Origin: Avena insularis
Taxonomy: Eukaryota > Streptophyta > Magnoliopsida > Poales > Poaceae
Length of the DNA: 64,000 bases
Direction of reading: 5' to 3'
Assembly: GCA_023614405.1 (NCBI GenBank)
Contig: CM042685.1
Location: forward strand, 190,436,257 to 190,500,256
Part shown: piece after piece, positions 37,169 to 49,793 of the stretch
Position numbering within the stretch: position 1 is the first letter of the stretch
Layout: every line of letters begins with the position of its first letter
Program-made: the position numbers and the translations under genes
The notes under the pieces: model-generated
Databases searched by the model: none
The model's input: only the letters and a program-made list of their open reading frames with translations
What the model was told of the DNA's origin: nothing

Positions 37169-40100
37169 TGTCAACACCTGGATTTTTAATCCCAGATGCT
37201 TGTTATGCCATACATCGCAATCCCAGGATTACCATTTTTGCGAGACATAACAGAATTGGATACCATAGTACATCATCCATTACAAACCATACATAAGGTC
37301 TTACACAAATAAGGATCTCATGATCTAGTTTTTAATACAACACAAGCAGCGAAATACGTAATAATAACGGTAGCGTAGGCGAAGCTCCATCTTCGGGGTC
37401 ACAGGCAATGCTGACGATGGGAGATGATGCTAGTTATCGTAACCTTCCTGGGGTCCATCTTCCAGGTACTCCTCTTCATAGTCTGGCCATGGGAATAGCC
37501 ACGGACAAAGCCATGAGTACTCTTTAAGTACTCGCAAACTAATACTAACAAGTGAAGGGGTTTTTGAAATATGACACTAAGCTCTAGGGTTGTTTTGCAA
37601 AAGCCAGATTTACCTCTACTAAGCTTAGAAGCAACGAATGCTAGTTGAAGTTTTATAACACCTAAGGGGGAACTTGTATCTCATGCCACAACTCTGTTGT
37701 GGTCAAGTCAAAGTCTCAATCCATTTCACAAGTCATTTTGAAAACATCTGACGGGGGAACAAAGATGGCTATCCAACTGCCCATAACCATGACGCAATAT
37801 TGAATAGTTTGACACTCTGCAGAGATTGTACACTTTCACCACAACATTCGATACATCCGTCAGGAACAAATCCTGAATTCACCATACTCAGTATGCGGAT
37901 AATCAATCCTAACCTTTCAATTACACGCCCTAGTATAAGCACCTCTCCTGTGAGTTTGGCCTCCCAACCATGACCAACTATCATCTTGGGTACTGCACAT
38001 GTGGACAATCTTCACAAGGTAGCCTCAGCTTAGACCTTGGCCGTGAGGGAACTAATACTAAGGTATATAAGTTTCCAGTCAAGCCCTACCCAATCTTCGG
38101 GTATTGTGGTTGTACGATAAAATTGGAATGGTATCACATCCATATAACCATCAGTTTTATAAAGGGCTAAGGCTCATGCCTCAATATTTTCATCACCAAA
38201 ATCATCTGGTGTTCGGAAACACATGTCCAAAACATTTCAATAGAATGATCCATCATTCTAAGGTTTTCATAACCATTTTTCCACCAAGTATTCCCATCTA
38301 AAGTTGATCAAGTTTTATGCTTAGCACTAGCATCTATAAGTGGGGGTAAGTACTAATGAAGGGTGGTAAACTAGTGGGTTTAACTAAGTTCTATCTCATG
38401 CCTTAGGATGGCATAAGGATTATCTAGCTTAGGCCAAGTTTTATGCTCTTTATGCAACCTTCAGTAATCTCTCTAGTATCTACAAATCACTTAAGTAAAC
38501 TCTAAGGAAGTAGCTTTGATAAAGAAATAAAATAGAAAGCTTGCAAATAAAACTAGGAGGGGGTATCAAGTGGGTATGATCACATATGCTTAGGGCATAT
38601 GGTAACAAGTAAGGGTTTGTTTGCATCAGTAGAGTATCTTGCAAGTGTTAGCTTGCACATTCAACTAGTAGCATTAGGCTTGCTAAGTTAATATCTTGCA
38701 AGTATTGGCTTGCATAGGTCAACTTGATTATTAAGGCTTGCCTTGTGCAGAGCAGTGGTTGAAGTTCTCCTCGGCTTCTTCGTAGTAGTATCCGCCTTCC
38801 TCCTCGTATCCTTGGTCGGTACTAGCGTCTATGAATAAATACAAGGTACACAATCACCAAACAATACTTAACTACTTGCACTCATCACACACAAGGGTCC
38901 TATAGATGATCTAGCATCATCACTAACATTACAAGATTAAAGCTTGGTTTAATTTCTTTTATTTTTAGAAAAGTAATTTCTACTCATTAAGAAACTACTT
39001 AAGATTTAATATTCTCCAAACCAAACATGGGATCATGTTGACACATGTCATCACCACATATTTTAGTCCATGGGAATGTGATTTAAAGTGGTGTCACAAT
39101 TTAATAAGGTTTAACCTTTTATTTTTATTTAAATAAAGTGACTAGAAATTCTTATGTGGCATTCTTTTATTACTTGGTCATTATTTCTGTAAGTAAACCT
39201 ATATATTTTTATATATTCTGAAAGGTATGGTTAAATGTGATTTTTGGGAGTTGGAATCAACTCAAAATATATTATGGTTTAAATTTGAAAAATCTTTGAA
39301 TGCAGAAAAGGCTCTGCCTTGTTATTTTTACGAAGGGTGATCTACAGATCCAATTGATTTAAATCCAACGGGCTTGGATTCAGCACTTCAAGACCTTTCT
39401 AACAAAATTGGTTTTATTCAATTTGGTTTACTGAATCGAGCTGGGTTGATTTTTGAAACTAGGTGCAGAAGTGTGTTTGAATGAAAATGGAAAAATCCAA
39501 ATTCAAACAACCGGGGAAACGATGCTGAAACGACATCTCATGGGCAATAACGCCACGCTGGCTGGTTGTTGTTGTCCCCACGCGCCGCTGAGACGAGGGG
39601 TGCGGCGGCACGGGCAATATGGTGCGTTCGATCTAGTTCTAATCCAACGGCTGAGGGTCGTCGTCCACGTCGGGCAACGCCGGCGAGACTGAACCCTAAC
39701 GCGGCAGGTGGGGGTCGTCGGGGGCTTACCGGGGCTCAGGCGAGGGTCGGCGAGGTGGGCGAACGACGAAGTCATCAACGGCGAACCTCCTAGTACCGAC
39801 AGCTTCTCCTGGGGCGGCTCCAATCGCTGGCTCCCTTCTTCTCCAGCAGCGGCGGGCTCTGGTGAAATTTCAAGCGTTGCGCTTTGCTTCGGGAACAGGT
39901 GGAACGAATCAGGAGGAGAGGGGAGTGAGATGGTGTCAAATTTGAGGGTGTGTTATATATTTAGTCGCGACGACGCATACCGAATTGCATGGGGGAAGCG
40001 ATTGGTGTGATGGCTACGCTGCTAGAGGCATGGCCGGCGGTGGCGATCGCTCAATTATATTTATAGTCGCTAACTGCGAGGGCAAAGCGCGGGTGACGGT

Positions 40101-41324
40101 GGTATGGCTCTGGTGGGTGCATGGCATGGCGGCGGGTTGGCGTCAGCAGTGGTCTCCTGGCGATGCTCTACGGCTTTAATGCGCATGTAGGGGTGGTGCC
40201 AAACGGTCTGGAACATGTGATGCTCTACGCGGCAGAGGCAGCATCTTCGACGGCGAGCGGTGGTTGTGAGGCATGGGGCGGCAAACAGGGATGTCTGGCG
40301 GTCTCCTGGGTCGGTGGTGATCGTGTATGCACGCGGCGAGGGCGGTGCGCGGTCTGTGGGCTTCGGTCGAGGGTGGCGCTCTGGCGCACGCTCGGCATGG
40401 TTGACAGAGGCACGGGCGCGGCGTTCCTGGGTGCTCTAGTCGATGTCTTCGAGGAAGGGTTGGTCGAGAGGGGGCGGTGAGGCATGGGCTTGCTCCCAGA
40501 CAAGGTTGGCACGGCTAGTTCCTCTCCTAGCTTGCTGTCTACACTGGGGTGGCATGGGTGGCTTCGGCTGTTCACCATTGATGGCATTGGCAAGCTCACA
40601 GTGGTGCTAGTGATTAGTTAAGACTGTTAGATGATCTACTAAGGCTAGTGGTGTCCAGAGAGAGAACAAGTTAGGCTCAATTCACTGCTCAAACAGTGTT
40701 TTGATTTTATTAGATTTGTATCTGCAAGGTGTTTGATGAAATGGGCGCATGAATTCAAGTTTTGAATTTTGAAAAGATTTTTGGTGGGTGTGCTAGGTTG
40801 GTGCTGGTGAGTCTGCAGATGCTTGGGTTTTGAAAGTTGAGCTTGTTTGAGTGGTTTTTGAAAAAGTGGGATCTTCCCATATGATATAGATTCAATTTTG
40901 AACTATCCTTTAAACTATGTATTTGAAAGTTTTTGGATGATCATAAAGTGGGCCTTGATACTTTGTTATGAGTCCAATCAAGGGGTGTCAATATCCAAAC
41001 AAGTTTCTGTTAAGTTCTGAAAGTTTGGGACAGCCAAAGTAGGCATGGGAGTTAAATTGGTCAAAATGACCATTCACCCAATTTGGTTTGTTTTGATTTA
41101 TTTGTCTTTGGGAAACGTGTGGGGATTGTTTAGATGATGTTTATTTCACCTAAGAATCCTTTTACAAGCAAAGAAACACATAAACAAGGCAATTCAAAAG
41201 AATTCAAAATGGGATGCATACACACATGAATGTTTTCTCATTTTATTTTAGAAAAGTTTTTGTTAACCCTAAATTTGATGATTAGGATTTGATGATTCTA
41301 GTTTAATATTTTTGGGATTTTACA
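37169..41324 (-). mobile_element. Element 5: solo LTR of the element 4 family, inverted
   Basis: A 4156-bp LTR that reads on the minus strand as TGTAAAATCCCAAAAATATT...GGTGTTGACA, the same as the element 4 LTRs. It is flanked by ATATC (37164-37168 and 41325-41329) with no internal region, so it is a solo LTR formed by recombination between the two LTRs of a former full element. It is more diverged from the element 4 LTRs than they are from each other, and its TATA region (about 39950) is altered. ORFs inside, such as 40121-40480, are not genes. Confidence 0.9.
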
Positions 41325-42456
41325 ATATCACGCATTGACAATGAGATTTGGAATGGGACGGAGAAGTCAGTTGTATCTTTTCCCTCTCGCATGGAGCCGT
41401 ATGTGCGGGTCGTGGTTGTTATCACTCGTAGCGTACATATTAATTGGTAATTCTTAGAGGATATGCAGCATATGGGTGGGAGCCCTCAACGTCCCACGAT
41501 AGTTCCGGCATCTAAACGGTCTGTACTGCCAATAGCCGTAATTCAATAGGTGGGCTGGCGTACACCAAGGAGACATGCGGGGTCGTGGAGAAGGCAGTGA
41601 TTGGCTTGGATCTTAGGTTGAGCCTCAAACCAAGGAAGTTTGAACGGGGACATACTCTCTGCCGTGCAACAAAACCTAAGTCTCTCATGGGTAAAGTGAC
41701 GCACCTCTGCAGAGTGTAAGAACTATAACTTGTTACTTCCTGTTCCGAGAAGGAGCTGCGAACGCGGCGGGAAAGGAACTCCATGAAAGTTCTGGTAAAC
41801 CTGTGAAGGCTGACGGACATAGTTTTTCAGAATAAAAGCAACCTTTGCAAAAATGTTTACAAAAACCTGCATTGGCTATGACCTACGGTCTGTGGCTGTA
41901 GATATAGTGCATAAAACACTCCTTTTCTAGTGAACTTGTTGAGTACGCTCGTACTCAACGTATCTTCTTAACCCTTTCTAGGTTCTTAAGCCAGTACAGA
42001 CGACGTCTACATCAAGTCATACTCCAGGAATCATCATCAAAGGTTAAAGCTCTTCCATGAAGTCAAGAAAGTCAACATACACATCAACTCAAGCAAAGAC
42101 GAAGTTACTAATTAGATAGGAATATAATCTCTAGCCATAGAACCTATTTCTATAGTGTATTGCACTAGCAGCAATGCCAGACCATTAGTTAAGATACTAG
42201 TCTTAATAGTATGATAGTTTTTGAGTTATTTATTTCTGATTCTTCTTTGTAAGAAGTTTCTTTCTCTCTCTTTAACCTAGAGTATTCTCTTGATCTTGTG
42301 TAAAGAGTTGAGTTGTAACCTATAGTCATGTCTTGGACCTACTGTGTTTTTGTTGTACAACTCTAAGGAATGTAATACTAGTGAACATTGTTTCATTGGT
42401 GTTATGTCCACGACTATAGTATACTACATCATGCAGTGGTATGCTGGGTCATCGCA
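41325..42456 (+). repeat. Element 3 right LTR, second segment
   Basis: Begins with the repeated ATATC and runs to GGGTCATCGCA, matching the end of the left LTR (GGGTCACCGCA at 29037). The next base starts element 2 sequence. Confidence 0.87.
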
Positions 42457-42639
42457 GGGGCTACGCCTCACCTCACGACCTCGTCGACTGAGAACAACGC
42501 ATACAACCTGAGTAGCTAACCACGTCAGGCTAACGAAAAGGACATGCACATAACAAAGCACCACATGCTACTATATACAAACTTTACAAAGGGCACCACG
42601 AGCCCACTCGAAAAATACAAGTTGTACATCAAGTTTTCT
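42457..42639 (-). other. Element 2 sequence downstream of its antisense gene
   Basis: Short element 2 segment between the end of element 3 and the stop of the antisense gene, presumably that gene's 3' untranslated part. The remainder of the integrase that should lie near here on the plus strand is not present. Confidence 0.6.
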
Positions 42640-42845
42640 TTATAGTAAATACCTATTCTGAAGAATCACATTTGCCCGCTGCTCAAACAAGTCTACTATC
42701 TCCTCAGCATGTTGCGCTACAGCTGCATAATGCGGGCGCATGTCCCAAAGGGTGCCATCAGGCCGAAGGGGTGGCCCAGTCGCCACCTCCGCAAGGTTGA
42801 AATCACGACGATGCAGCCGAACAAGGGACAATGCAGCTTTCACCC

Positions 42846-44570
42846 TGTTGGAGTTATGCCCTAGAGGCAATAATAAAGATGTTATTATTATAATTCTTGT
42901 TCATGATAAAGTTTATATTCCATGCTAGAATTGTATTAAGCGGAAACTTTGATACTTGTGTGGTTTATGAACAACACCGTGTCCCTAGTACGCCTCTATG
43001 GACTAGCTCATTGATTAATGATGGTTAAGGTTTCCTAACCATAGACATGAGTTGTCGATTAATAATGAGATCATGTCATTAGGAGAATGATATGATGGAC
43101 AGACCCAAATTAAGCAGAGCAATTAGATCGTGTCATTGTGTTCATCTTTGCGAAGCTTTTTCCTATGTAAAGTATTGTATTCCTTACACCATGAGATAAT
43201 ACAACTCCCTGGTATCAGAAGAAAGCTTTGAGGTCATCAAACGTCATCCTATGTGAGGGTGATCATAAAGGTGTCTCTTAGGTGATCGGAAAGTACTTGT
43301 TGGGTTGTATGTATCGAGATGGAATTTGTCCCTCCCGAGTCGGAGAGATATACTTTGGGCCCACTCGATAATCGATATCAACACCGCTTGCAAGCATGTG
43401 GTTAAGGAGTTAATCACAAAGTGATATCGGATTACAGAACGAGTAAAGTACTTGCTATGAACGAGATTGAACTAGGTATGCCGATACCAACGATCGAATC
43501 TCGGGCAAGTAAAATATCGCGTGACGAAGGGAATACATATATGGGATTAATTGAATCCTAGCATCGTGGTTCATCCGATATGATCATCGATGAATATGTG
43601 GGAGTCAATATGGGTTTCCAGATCCCGCTGTTGATTATTGATAGAAGATCATGTCTGCATATTCTCGAACCTGTAGGGTCACACACTTAACGTGCATCGA
43701 CGCTAGGATAGAATGGATAATTGGTTTATGAGTTTTTGTTCGAAGTCTCGGATGAGATCTAGGACATCACGAGAGGTTCCGGAATGGTCTGGAGAATAAG
43801 ATTCATATAAAGGAAAGCAGTTTTTGGATTTCGGAATCGTTTTGGAGTTTATCGGTATTGTACCGGAAGGTTCTAGAAGCTTCCGGAGTGGGACCAACGT
43901 GGGCCCACTTGTTGGACTCCTGCGTGGGCCTAAGGGGAAGTGCCCTGGCCACTTTGGGCCAGGGGCACAAGGCCCCTAAGGCCCAGCCGGCCAGCCCTAG
44001 GAGAAACCCTAGGGAAACCTTCTAGAAATGGGGGGAAACTTGCCCCCCACTCCACCCTTGGGGCCGCCACCCTAGGGCTTGGAGGAGGGGCCAAAGGGGG
44101 CCGGCCAGCCCCTATATAAGGAGGGCAGGGGCGCAGCCTCCCCCTACTCCTCCAACCCTAGCCGCCAACTGCTGCCCCTCCTCCTCTCTCTCCCCCGACC
44201 GCGCGTAGGCGAAGCCCTGCCGCAGAAACTCTCCACCATAAGCACCACGCCGTTGTGCTGCAGATCCAATCTATCTCTCCACCATACTTGCTGGACCAAG
44301 GAAGGAGGATATGTCGCTGCACCGTACGTGTGCATCTCTCGGAGGCGCCGCCACTTGCGGCGTAGGATCGGATCGGATCGGATCGCGAGGAGGAGACGGC
44401 GAGTACGACTACATCAAAACGTTCCGTTGAACGTTTCCGCTGTGCGATTTCTTCAAGGGTATGAAGATCTCATCAATATCTCTTGTTGATTACATCTCCT
44501 AGATTAGATCTTGGCTTTCTTGTTCGCATCCGTAGAATTTTTTTGATTTACTATGCTGCGAAACCCATCA
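42846..44570 (+). repeat. Element 6 5' LTR
   Basis: About 1725 bp, TGTTGGAGTT...AACCCATCA, matching 49794-51512. A short GGATC array (four units near 44365-44385) has fewer units in the 3' LTR. TATA box at 44113-44120. Confidence 0.92.
44113..44120 (+). promoter_or_regulatory. TATA box of element 6 5' LTR
   Basis: TATATAAG in GCCCCTATATAAGGAGGGCA, conserved at 51057-51064 in the 3' LTR. BARE-type LTRs are known to be transcribed from TATA boxes in this part of the LTR. Confidence 0.65.
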
Positions 44571-44571
44571 G

Positions 44572-44583
44572 TGGTATCAGAGC
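44572..44583 (+). other. Element 6 primer-binding site
   Basis: TGGTATCAGAGC just after the LTR end, complementary to initiator tRNA-Met. Confidence 0.88.
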
Positions 44584-45785
44584 TAGATCTATGCGTAGAT
44601 GTGTTTCACGAGTAGAACGCAACATGCTTGTTGTGGGCGTTGATGTTTTCTGTTGCAAACCTCTTGTGTTGTATTTTTTATGGCGCGGCATAGTGAGATC
44701 GAAGCGGTCCAGGCAAACTTTACGCGGCCTCGTTCGCGAGACCGGCTCCGCACTTGACGTGTGGCTTGTTCCACACATGCGGCTGGTGGATGCCAGTTTC
44801 TCTCACTATAGTAGTCATGGGATTTACAACGGATGTTGGCAACCATAATATCACCGTTGTGGCTTTCCGTAGGTAAGAATCGTTCTTAGCTTGTACTCCC
44901 ATAAGCCACGTAAAACATGCAACAACAAAGTAGAGGCGTCTAACTTGTTTTTGCAGGGAGTTTTTTGTGATATGGTATGGCCCAAGACATGATGTGTATG
45001 ATGTATGCAATGATCATGTTTTGTAATATTTCACGACTTGCATATCAATGAGTTCACAACCGGCAGGAGACATATGGTTGTCTTATAATTGTGTATGACC
45101 TGTGTGTCAACTTATTATACGCCATGTAATAGCTTTATTTTATCGCTAAGTAGTTAGCAATAGTTGTAGTTGCTATTCGGGGTGGAGGCAATCATGGTGG
45201 AGTGATGGAGATCATGCTGGCCGCACAAGATGGAGATCATTGCGCAGAGATTGGCTATACCATGTCACATAAAATCATATGCATGATGTTTATCCTTTTA
45301 TGTATCTTATTATGCTTAGATCGCAACGGTAGCATTATAAGATGATTCCTCACCTAAAGATCAAGATAAAATTGTGTTCTCCCCATGTATGCACCGTTGC
45401 GAAAGTTTGTCGTGTTCAAGCACCTCGTGATGATCGGGTGCTATAAACTCTATGTTCACATACAACAGGTGCAAGCCAGTTTTGCACACGTGGAAATACT
45501 TGGGTTTGACTTGACGAGCCTAGCATGTACAGACATGGCCTCGGAACACACGAACCGAAAGGTTAAACATGAGTCATATGAATGATATGATCGACACTCT
45601 GTTGTCCACCATTGAAACCACATCTCTTCTCGTGAAGATCGGATTAGGTGTGGTGAATTTGGATCATGTTCACTAAACAACTTGAGGGATGTTGAATTTA
45701 GTGGGAGTTCATCTAGTAATTTGATTAAGTTGAACTAGTTATCATGAACATAGTCTAAATTGTATTTGCAAATTTTGTAGATCAA
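44584..45785 (+). other. Untranslated leader of element 6
   Basis: About 1.2 kb between primer-binding site and gag start. No ORF with a domain is seen. Long leaders with packaging and dimerisation signals are usual in BARE-type elements. Confidence 0.7.
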
Positions 45786-46620
45786 ATGGCTAAGTCCAAC
45801 TTCAACTTCAACGTTTTTGCTGAGAAAGAAAAGCTTAAGAATAATGGGTCTAACTTCACCAACTGGTTCCGCAATCCAAGAATCATTCTCGCTGGCGGAC
45901 AGAAAGACTATGTACTTGAGAAAGCGCTAGGTGACGCCCCTGCTATTGATGTGTCGGCTGATGAAAAAGCTGTTTATCAGTCGCGCAAAGATGATTATGG
46001 AGTGATTAAGAGTATCATGTTGTTTGCTATGGAACCGGACCTTCAAAATCGTTTTGAGGAGTTCGCCGGGCCCTTTGAGATACTTGAGGAACTAAAAACC
46101 ATGTTTCAGACTCAGGCCCATTCTAAGAGATATGAGATCTCTGAGAAGTTCTTTAACTGCAAGATGGAGGAAGGGAGTTTCGTTAGTGAGCATGCCATTA
46201 AGATGTCGGGCTACACTCAACGTCTTGAGCAACTGGACTGCAAGATTCCAGAAGAGCTCAAGATTGATAGAGTTCTGCAATCACTCCCTCCTAGCTACAA
46301 AGGTTTTGTAGTTACTCACAATCAAATTGGTTCCACTGATACGATCACTGAGATCTTCGCTAAGCTGAAAGCTGCAGAGCTGGATATCAAGAAAGATAAT
46401 CATGTATTGATGGTCAACAAGAGCCCTAGCTTTAAGAATGCTAAGGGTGCAAAGAAATCCTTCAAGAAAGGCAGAGGCAAGCGCGTTGCCCCTGCAGATA
46501 AGAAGCTCAAGTCTGGACCTAAGCCGGACACCGAGTGCTTCTATTGCAAGAACAAGGGTCACTAGAAGCGCAACTTTCCGAAGTACTTAGCGGACAAGAA
46601 GGCTGGCACCACTAAAGGTA
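45786..46620 (+). pseudogene. gag: Copia gag of element 6
   Basis: Starts MAKSNFNFNVFAEKEKLKNN, the usual BARE/Angela opening, and runs 259 codons to a TAG at 46563-46565. The UBN2-type gag core includes GSNFTNWFRNPRIILAGGQK, IKSIMLFAMEPDLQ and IDRVLQSLPPSYKGFV, followed by a basic region. The zinc knuckle begins CFYCKNKGH, but the stop falls directly after its His and the last Cys position is Phe (KRNFPKY), so the nucleocapsid part is destroyed. Confidence 0.88.
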
Positions 46621-47597
46621 TATTTGATATACATGTTATTGATGTTTACCTTACTAGCGCTCGTTGTAGTGCCTGGGTATATGATACTGGTTCAGTTGCT
46701 AATATTTGTAACTCGAAACAGGAGCTACGGAATAGACGGCGGCTAGCAAGGGATGAGGTGACGATGCGCGTTGGCAATGGATCAAAAGTTGATGTGATGG
46801 TCGTCGGCACGCTCTCCTTAGTTTTACCTTCGGGATTAGTTTTAAACCTTAATAAGTGTTATTATGTGCCTGCGTTGAGCATGAACATTATATCTGGATC
46901 GTGTTTATTGCAAGACGGTTATTCATTTAAATTGGAGAATAATGGTTGTTCTATTTATATGAATAACATCTTTTATGGTCATGCACCTGTTGTGAATGGT
47001 TTATTTCTTCTGAATCTCGAAAGCAATGAAACGCACATCCATAACATTGAGGCTAAGAGATGCAAAGTAGATAGTGATAATCCAACTTATTTGTGGCACT
47101 GCCGTCTAGGTCATATTGGTGTAAAACGCATGAAGAAACTCCATTCTGATGGACTTTTGGAGTCTCTTGATTTTGAATCATTTGACACATGCGAGCCGTG
47201 CCTCATGGGCAAGATGATCAAAACCCCGTTCTCCGGAATAATGGAGCGAGGAACGGACTTATTGGAAATCATACATACCGATGTATGCGGACCAATGAGT
47301 GTTTCGACGCGCGGTGGATATCGCTATTTTCTCACTTTTATTGATGACTTAAGTAGATATGGGTATATCTATTTAATGAAACATAAATCTGAAACGTTTG
47401 AAAAGCTCAAAGAATTTCAGAACGAAGTGGAAAACCAACGTAACAGGAAAATTAAATTTCTACGATCCGATCGTGGAGGTGAATATTTGAGTTATGATTT
47501 TCTCACGCATCTTAAAGCAAGCGAAATCGTTTCGCAACTCACGCCACCCGGAACACCACAGCGCAATGGTCTGAACACCGGAATCGAACTCTATTAG
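46621..47597 (+). pseudogene. pro-int: Copia protease and integrase (first part)
   Basis: In the gag frame. The protease active-site region reads WVYDTGSVANICNS (Asp-Thr-Gly present). Integrase follows: zinc motif LWHCRLGHIGVKRMKK...CEPCLMGKM, then HTDVCGPMSV with the first Asp, and LRSDRGGEYLS with the second. A small deletion at about 47568, just after TPQRNG, shifts the frame near the catalytic Glu, and the frame ends at a TAG at 47595-47597. Confidence 0.85.
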
Positions 47598-47599
47598 AT

Positions 47600-49765
47600 A
47601 TGGTGCGATCAATGATGTCTCTTACAGATTTGCCATTATCATTTTGGGGTTATGCATTAGAAACCGCTACATTCACTTTAAATAGGGCAGCATATAAATC
47701 CGTTGAGACGACACCGTATGAACTATGGTTTGGTGCTAAACGTAAGTTGTCATTTCTTAAAGTTTGGGGATGCGAAGCTTACATCAAGAAGTTGATGCCG
47801 GACAAGCTCGAACCCAAAGCGGAGAAATGCGTCTTCATAGGATATCCTAAGGAAACGATTGGGTATACCTTCTACCACAGATCCGAAGGCAAAGTGTTTG
47901 TTGCAAAGAACTGATCCTTTCTTGAGAAGGAGTTTCTCTCGAAAGAAGTGAGTGGGAGGAAGGTAGAGCTAGACGAGGTTATTGAACCTTCTCTCGAATT
48001 GGAGAGTAGCGCAGCACCTGAAATTGTTCCAGTGCCGTCTGCACCAACAAGAGAGGAAGATAATGACGAGGATCATGAAACTTCGAACGATGCTACTACT
48101 GAACTTCGCATGTCGACAAGGTAACGTGCCACTCCTGAATGGTACGGCAACCCTGTCTCAACCGTCTTGTTGTTAGACAACAGTGAACCTGCGAATTATG
48201 AGGAAGCAATGATGAGCCTAGACTCTTAGAAATGGCTAGAGGCCATGAAATCCGAATTGGGATCCATGAGTGAAAACTAAGTATGGACTTTGGTGGACCC
48301 TCCTAGTGACCGTAAGGCCGTTGAGTGCAAATGGATTTTCAAGAAGAAAACGGACGCGGATGGTAATGTTACTGTCTATAAAGCTCGGCTTGTCGCAAAA
48401 GGGTTTCGGCAAGTTCAAGGTGTTGACTACGATGAGACTTTCTCTCCCGTAGCGATGTTTAAATCCATTCGGATTTTATTAGCAATTGCTGCATTTCATG
48501 ATTATGAAATATGGCAGATGGATGTCAAGACTGCGTTCCTCAATGGCAACATTGATGAAGAGTTGTATATGATGCAGCCCGAAGGTTTTGTCGATCCTAA
48601 GGATGCTAATAAGGTGTGCAAACTTCAGCGTTCCATTTAAGGACTGAAGCAAGCATCTCGGAGTTGGAACCTTCGTTTTGATCAAGTGATCAAGAGTTTT
48701 GGATTTGTTCCAAATTGTTACGAAGCTTGTATCTACAAGAAAGTGAGTGGGAGCTCGGTGACATTTTTAGTACTATATGTGGATGACATATTGATTATTG
48801 GAAATGACATTGGTATGCTTAACGATGTGAAGAGTTATTTGAATAAATGTTTTTCAATGAAAGACCTAGGAGAAGCTGCTTATATATTAGGCATCAAAAT
48901 CTATAGAGATGGACAAAGACGCCTAATATCTTTAAGCCAAAGTACATATCTAGACAAAGTTCTGAAAAGGTTCAGAATGGATAAAGCAAAGAAAGGTTCA
49001 TTGCCCATGTTGTCAGGTAAGATATTGAGCAAGGCTCAGTGTCCAACTACGGTAAAGGATAGAGATACTATGAGCAAAGTGCCATATGCCTCGGCCATAG
49101 GTTCTATCATGTATGCCATGCTATGTACTAGACCGAATGTGTCCAATGCTCTTAGTTTGACGAGCAGATACCAAAGTGATCCAGGAGTGGAACACTGGAC
49201 AGCCATAAAGAACATCCTAAAGTATTTAAATAGGACTAAATAAATGTTCTTGGTCTATGGAGGTGATAAGTAGATCGTCGTAAAAGGTTACATCGACGCT
49301 AGTTTCGACACCGACCCGGATGATTCTACGTCTCAGACAGGATACATTTATATTTTGAATGGTGGAGCTGTGAGCTGGAGAAGCTGCAAGCAAAGCGTGA
49401 TCGCGGGATCTACAACAGAAGTGGAATACATGGCTGCTTCAGAAGCATCAAGTGAAGGAGTTTGGATCAGGAACTTCATCACTGAGCTTGGCGTGGTTCC
49501 AAGTGCCTTGGACCCACTGGAGATATTGTGCGACAACACTGGCGCCATAGCACTGGCTAAGGAACCAAGATATCATCCAAAGACCAAGCACATCAACCGC
49601 CGTTTTCATATAATTCGAAATTATATAGCAGATGGAGATCTGAAGATTAGCAAAGTACATACGGATCTGAATGTCACGGATCCATTGACTAAAGCTCTTC
49701 CACGAGCAAAACATGATCAGCACCTTAATGCCATGGGTGTTAGATTGTTGCTAGATGTAAACTAG
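47600..49765 (+). pseudogene. RT-RH: Copia integrase end, reverse transcriptase and RNase H
   Basis: All in one shifted frame interrupted by stops at about 47912, 48121, 48228, 48278, 48638, 49241 and 49270. The integrase tail has LWFGAKRKLSFLKVWGCEAY. RT motifs are WIFKKKTDADGNVTVYKARL, WQMDVKTAFLNG (catalytic Asp) and LYVDDILI (YVDD intact). RNase H has YIDASFDTDPDD, STTEVEYMAASEA, LCDNTGAIALA and KHINRRFHIIR. The C-terminal end MGVRLLLDVN is usual for the family. All catalytic motifs are visible, but translation is impossible without readthrough. Confidence 0.88.
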
Positions 49766-49780
49766 ATTATTGACTCTAGT

Positions 49781-49793
49781 GCAAGTGGGAGAC
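49781..49793 (+). other. Element 6 polypurine tract
   Basis: GCAAGTGGGAGAC immediately before the 3' LTR, the site at which plus-strand DNA synthesis would start. Confidence 0.82.

Larger units (their letters stand above)
9624..42456 (+). mobile_element. Element 3: non-coding LARD-like LTR retrotransposon with about 6.4-kb LTRs
   Basis: Two direct repeats of at least 5.7 kb (9624-13145 plus 26823-29037, and 32532-37168 plus 41330-42456) flank a 2.8-kb internal region. An initiator-Met-type primer-binding site follows the left LTR, and a polypurine tract precedes TGTAACATCC at 31871. No gag or pol motif is visible anywhere. This matches a large retrotransposon derivative (LARD), of which Triticeae Sukkula is the known example; the family is not proven. 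Its own sequence is about 15 kb. The left LTR lacks its first 661 bp and no TSD is found: right flank GGGGC, left flank integrase. Confidence 0.8.
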
